From assembly GCA_020636025.1 (NCBI GenBank), contig JACJYQ010000002.1, positions 620,001 to 684,000 on the forward strand: 64,000 nt of DNA, read 5' to 3'. Each line of letters opens with the position of its first letter. Positions within the stretch are counted from its first letter, which is position 1. The position numbers were made by a program, and so were the translations under genes. Of this stretch, positions 63,776 through 64,000 are shown piece by piece. The stretch comes from Lewinellaceae bacterium. Lineage in GTDB: Bacteria; Bacteroidota; Bacteroidia; Chitinophagales; Saprospiraceae. The notes under the pieces are model-generated. The model saw only the letters and a list, made by a program, of their open reading frames with translations. It was not told the DNA's origin and did not search any database.

Positions 63776-64000
63776 TGTTTGTTGTCAGTTGCTTGCCTTG
63801 AGGAAGGGTCTTTTCCTGTTTTCAAAGGCATCTTCCGAGCGTGTTGGTTACGGGTTCAAGATAACGATTTTGGAGGAAGTTGGGGAGTTTTTGCACAGTC
63901 TGACGGCCTGCATACCCGCAGGCTGCCCGCATAGAGATTTTTGCCGTTTTGCACGTTGTTAACTATAGTTATTTCCATTCGTCATTTTGCAAATTTTTCA
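63776..64000. other. Unassigned sequence at the window end
   Basis: No gene can be supported in these 225 bases; short frames exist on both strands but none shows recognisable blocks. It may be further decayed mobile DNA next to the transposase fragment. Confidence 0.3.

Noticed and set aside
1..64000. rRNA or tRNA genes
   Set aside because: No cloverleaf with GTTCRA-type T loop or rRNA core sequence was recognised while reading both strands. A dedicated tRNA scan was not possible here.

Overview
The window looks like a chromosomal segment of a Bacteroidota bacterium, most likely Saprospiria/Saprospiraceae. The evidence is three giant secreted proteins with C-terminal type IX secretion (T9SS) sorting domains, HYR, PKD and BNR modules, a TPR-CHAT protein, no obvious Shine-Dalgarno sites, and several promoters of the Bacteroidota form TTG-N17..19-TAnnTTTG. 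No rRNA or tRNA gene and no CRISPR array were recognised.

Layout. 0-10 kb: an uncharacterised protein, xseA, an M48 lipoprotein protease, class II aldolase, a DoxX-like membrane protein, a 1244-residue cytochrome c/PA14/beta-propeller/DUF1080 fusion, and an RsmI-family methyltransferase. 10-23 kb: a Cys-rich secreted protein, a DinB protein, a 1539-residue HYR/dockerin-like T9SS protein, a cdsA plus membrane hydrolase pair, and a 1334-residue BNR/PKD/LamG T9SS protein. 23-35 kb: metabolic and housekeeping genes (DUF6159, ALDH, ilvE, fabD, algH/yqgE, a peptide transporter) and a DNA-uptake pair (multi-HhH protein and ComEC). 35-43 kb: a T9SS PKD protein, a PKD/barrel-like protein and a TPR-CHAT protease-like protein with a C-terminal membrane anchor. 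43-58 kb: diheme peroxidase, rpmH-rnpA-GH36, dsbD, GH3, a LOG-family protein, a double-parvulin PPIase, a glycosyltransferase, an SGNH hydrolase and small proteins.

58.2-64 kb is a visibly different, AT-rich accessory island. Two uncharacterised multi-span membrane protein genes lie in tandem on the minus strand and each is split by a different insertion sequence: an IS4-family element with a 9-bp target duplication, whose removal restores the reading frame exactly, and an IS5/IS1031-like element with a TTA duplication. A 75-bp MITE-like element with ends resembling the IS1031-like element lies between them, and a decayed IS1182-type transposase follows.

The most novel signals are non-coding. 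(1) Two homologous minus-strand loci, near 29.6 kb and 42.8 kb, share a promoter-like block, a 5' helix, a fully conserved internal motif and an intrinsic terminator, and look like an undescribed small-RNA family. One terminator also encodes the C-terminus of the convergent CHAT gene. (2) The intergenic spaces carry many short self-complementary 'word arrays', a 105-bp near-identical repeat pair, and a hairpin repeat with a compensatory change.
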